Shown: piece after piece, positions 4,627 through 5,739 of the stretch | Layout of the letters: each line of letters opens with the position of its first letter | How positions within the stretch are numbered: the stretch's first letter is position 1 | Source of the DNA: Candidatus Saccharimonadota bacterium | GTDB lineage: Bacteria > Eremiobacterota > Xenobia > Xenobiales > Xenobiaceae | Length of the DNA: 5,739 bases | Assembly: GCA_004554425.1 (NCBI GenBank) | Contig: SFMI01000109.1 | Coordinates: 1-5,739, forward strand | Reading direction: 5' to 3' | The notes under the pieces: model-generated | Databases searched by the model: none | What the model was told of the DNA's origin: nothing | The model's input: the letters and a program-made list of their open reading frames with translations, nothing else | Program-made: the position numbers and the translations under genes

Positions 4627-5532
4627 TTACTTTTGTTCTAACACTTTAGAAAAATCGAAAGGAGGGCGGAATACGCCTTTTTCGGTAATAATTGCCGTAA
4701 TTAACCTTGCAGGTGTAACATCAAAAGCCGGATTGGCTACCTCTATGCCTTCGGGAGCTATGCGCTTGCCTGCCATTGTTGTGAGCTCTTCGGCTTTGCG
4801 CTCTTCGATAGGTATGTCTTGGCCATCATGCAAATTCAGATCTATAGTTGAGTAGGGAGCAGCCACGTAAAAAGGTATATTGTGTTCTTTGCAAAGCACA
4901 GCTACGCTGTAGGTGCCTATTTTGTTGGCTACGTCTCCGTTGGCGGTAATGCGGTCAGCTCCAACTACAGCCATATCTATTTGGCCACGTTGCATGAAAT
5001 GACCAGCCATATTGTCACATATCAAGCGTACGGGAATATTATCCTTATGCAATTCCCAAGCTGTCAGACGAGCACCTTGCAAAAAAGGTCTGGTTTCATC
5101 AGCCCAAACCATTTTTACTTTGCCATCTTCAAAGGCGGCTCTAATTACACCTAAAGCTGTGCCATAGTCGGCTGTGGCCAGAGCTCCAGCATTACAATGG
5201 GTTAAAATGCGAGCGTTATCCGGTACTAAAGCCGCTCCGTGACGTCCTATGGCCTTGCACATATTTTCATCTTCGGCAGCTATTTCTTGAGCACGTTTTA
5301 CCATTTCCTCAACTACTGTGGCCGGATCGTCAGAAGCAGTCCAAACTTTTTCCATCTCTTTGAGAGCCCAGAAAAGATTAACGGCTGTTGGTCTGGTTGC
5401 TCCTATAAGCTTGGAGGCACTCGCCAGCTTTTCTTTCAAGGCTTCAATTGGCAAAGACGCATTATTCAAGGCAGCTAAAGCCATGCCATAGGCTGCGCTT
5501 ACGCCAATAGCTGGAGCTCCGCGTACTTTCAT
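4627..5532 (-). CDS. mtnA: methylthioribose-1-phosphate isomerase, missing its N-terminus
   Basis: MtnA converts 5-methylthioribose-1-phosphate to methylthioribulose-1-phosphate in the methionine salvage pathway. From the first ATG the product is 301 residues and begins inside a conserved motif, MKVRGAPAIGVSAAYGMALA. THCNAGALAT carries the catalytic cysteine (C113) and VVGADRITANGD the catalytic aspartate (D193). These match Cys160 and Asp240 of Bacillus subtilis MtnA with a constant offset of 47, so about 47 residues are absent. NKIGTYSVA, PFYVAAPYSTID, DIPIEER and NPAFDVTPARLITAIITEKG complete the C-terminal half. Family-like sequence extends upstream in frame to about 5574 (PDYQEKIAWAIET), then becomes unrelated (KKRCLRFARFTAG), with no ATG, GTG or TTG before an in-frame stop near 5725. 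No Shine-Dalgarno site precedes 5532. The gene is probably not functional as it stands. No mtnK or other salvage gene is present. Confidence 0.88.
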   Translation of the reverse strand: MKVRGAPAIGVSAAYGMALAALNNASLPIEALKEKLASASKLIGATRPTAVNLFWALKEMEKVWTASDDPATVVEEMVKRAQEIAAEDENMCKAIGRHGAALVPDNARILTHCNAGALATADYGTALGVIRAAFEDGKVKMVWADETRPFLQGARLTAWELHKDNIPVRLICDNMAGHFMQRGQIDMAVVGADRITANGDVANKIGTYSVAVLCKEHNIPFYVAAPYSTIDLNLHDGQDIPIEERKAEELTTMAGKRIAPEGIEVANPAFDVTPARLITAIITEKGVFRPPFDFSKVLEQK

Positions 5533-5597
5533 TGTCTCTATGGCCCAGGCAATTTTTTCCTGATAATCCGGCGTACCCGCTGTAAAACGCGCAAAAC

Positions 5598-5622
5598 GCA
5601 GGCAGCGTTTTTTGCTGCCTGC
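5598..5622 (+). terminator. perfect 9-bp hairpin, possible terminator of a plus-strand gene
   Basis: GCAGGCAGC (5598-5606), loop GTTTTTT, GCTGCCTGC (5614-5622). The stem is strong, but the T-run is in the loop rather than after it, so it is not a textbook intrinsic terminator. On the plus strand it lies 12 bases after a TAA (5583-5585) closing a frame that ends DNPAYPL. That would suit the 3' end of a gene whose body has been lost. A second hairpin, GGCGGT/ACCGCC (5636-5641 with 5664-5669), follows. Confidence 0.4.
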
Positions 5623-5686
5623 ACACGAAAAAATGGGCGGTGGAGGCCGATTTCTACCCCCAAACCGCCGAAAATAATATAAATAT

Positions 5687-5739
5687 TTAGGTCTTATTAA
5701 AAAAGGTGCTACACTGACCGCAAATCACATTGCAGGAGG
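5687..5739 (+). promoter_or_regulatory. plus-strand promoter and ribosome binding site of a gene beyond the right edge
   Basis: TGCTACACT (5707-5715) is an extended -10 (TG-n plus TACACT). It lies 17 bases after a weak TTAGGT at 5687-5692. AGGAGG ends the window at 5734-5739, about 12 bases after the expected transcript start. A start codon should therefore occur within the next 5-10 bases. Nothing of the gene itself is visible. Confidence 0.55.

Noticed and set aside
561..5600. Insertion-sequence or transposon origin of the block
   Set aside because: No transposase, recombinase or long terminal inverted repeat was found. Only a 6-base TCAGGA is shared in inverted form near the two junctions, which is within chance.

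Overview
The window looks like chromosomal DNA of a Bacillota (Firmicutes) bacterium. The proteins recognised (ZapA, a CarD/CdnL-type regulator of the Firmicutes kind, Pol III delta, MtnA), the strong Shine-Dalgarno sites and the sigma-A-like promoters all fit this. The genus cannot be fixed from sequence alone. All sizeable genes are on the minus strand. No tRNA, rRNA, CRISPR array, transposase or integrase was seen.

Layout. (1) 1-560: the first 35 codons of zapA leave the left edge on the minus strand. A GC-rich leader with a candidate promoter lies upstream of them. A well-formed plus-strand promoter, stem-loop, Shine-Dalgarno site and ATG face the other way and open only 13 codons. (2) 561-5574: an AT-richer minus-strand block carries, in transcription order, mtnA (methionine salvage, missing its N-terminus), holA (DNA polymerase III delta), a psuK-like PfkB sugar kinase, a carD-like RNA polymerase-binding regulator, and a GT2 glycosyltransferase that appears to stop early. 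Between mtnA and holA sits a 12-bp perfect inverted repeat enclosing two tandem 13-bp repeats. Between holA and the kinase are 625 gene-free bases holding an intrinsic terminator and a riboswitch-like leader. (3) 5575-5739: GC-richer again, with two hairpins, then a plus-strand extended -10 promoter and an AGGAGG at the very edge, announcing a plus-strand gene just outside the window.

The genes do not form one pathway; they are housekeeping and regulatory functions, several with their own signals. The most notable point is structural. The block's first gene lacks its start, its last gene probably lacks its end, and base composition changes near both points. A plus-strand gene start lies at the left boundary, and a possible plus-strand gene end lies at the right one. 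This suggests a foreign roughly 5-kb segment inserted into, or replacing, a plus-strand host gene, or an assembly chimera. No new enzymatic system was recognised; the unexplained items are RNA or DNA structures.
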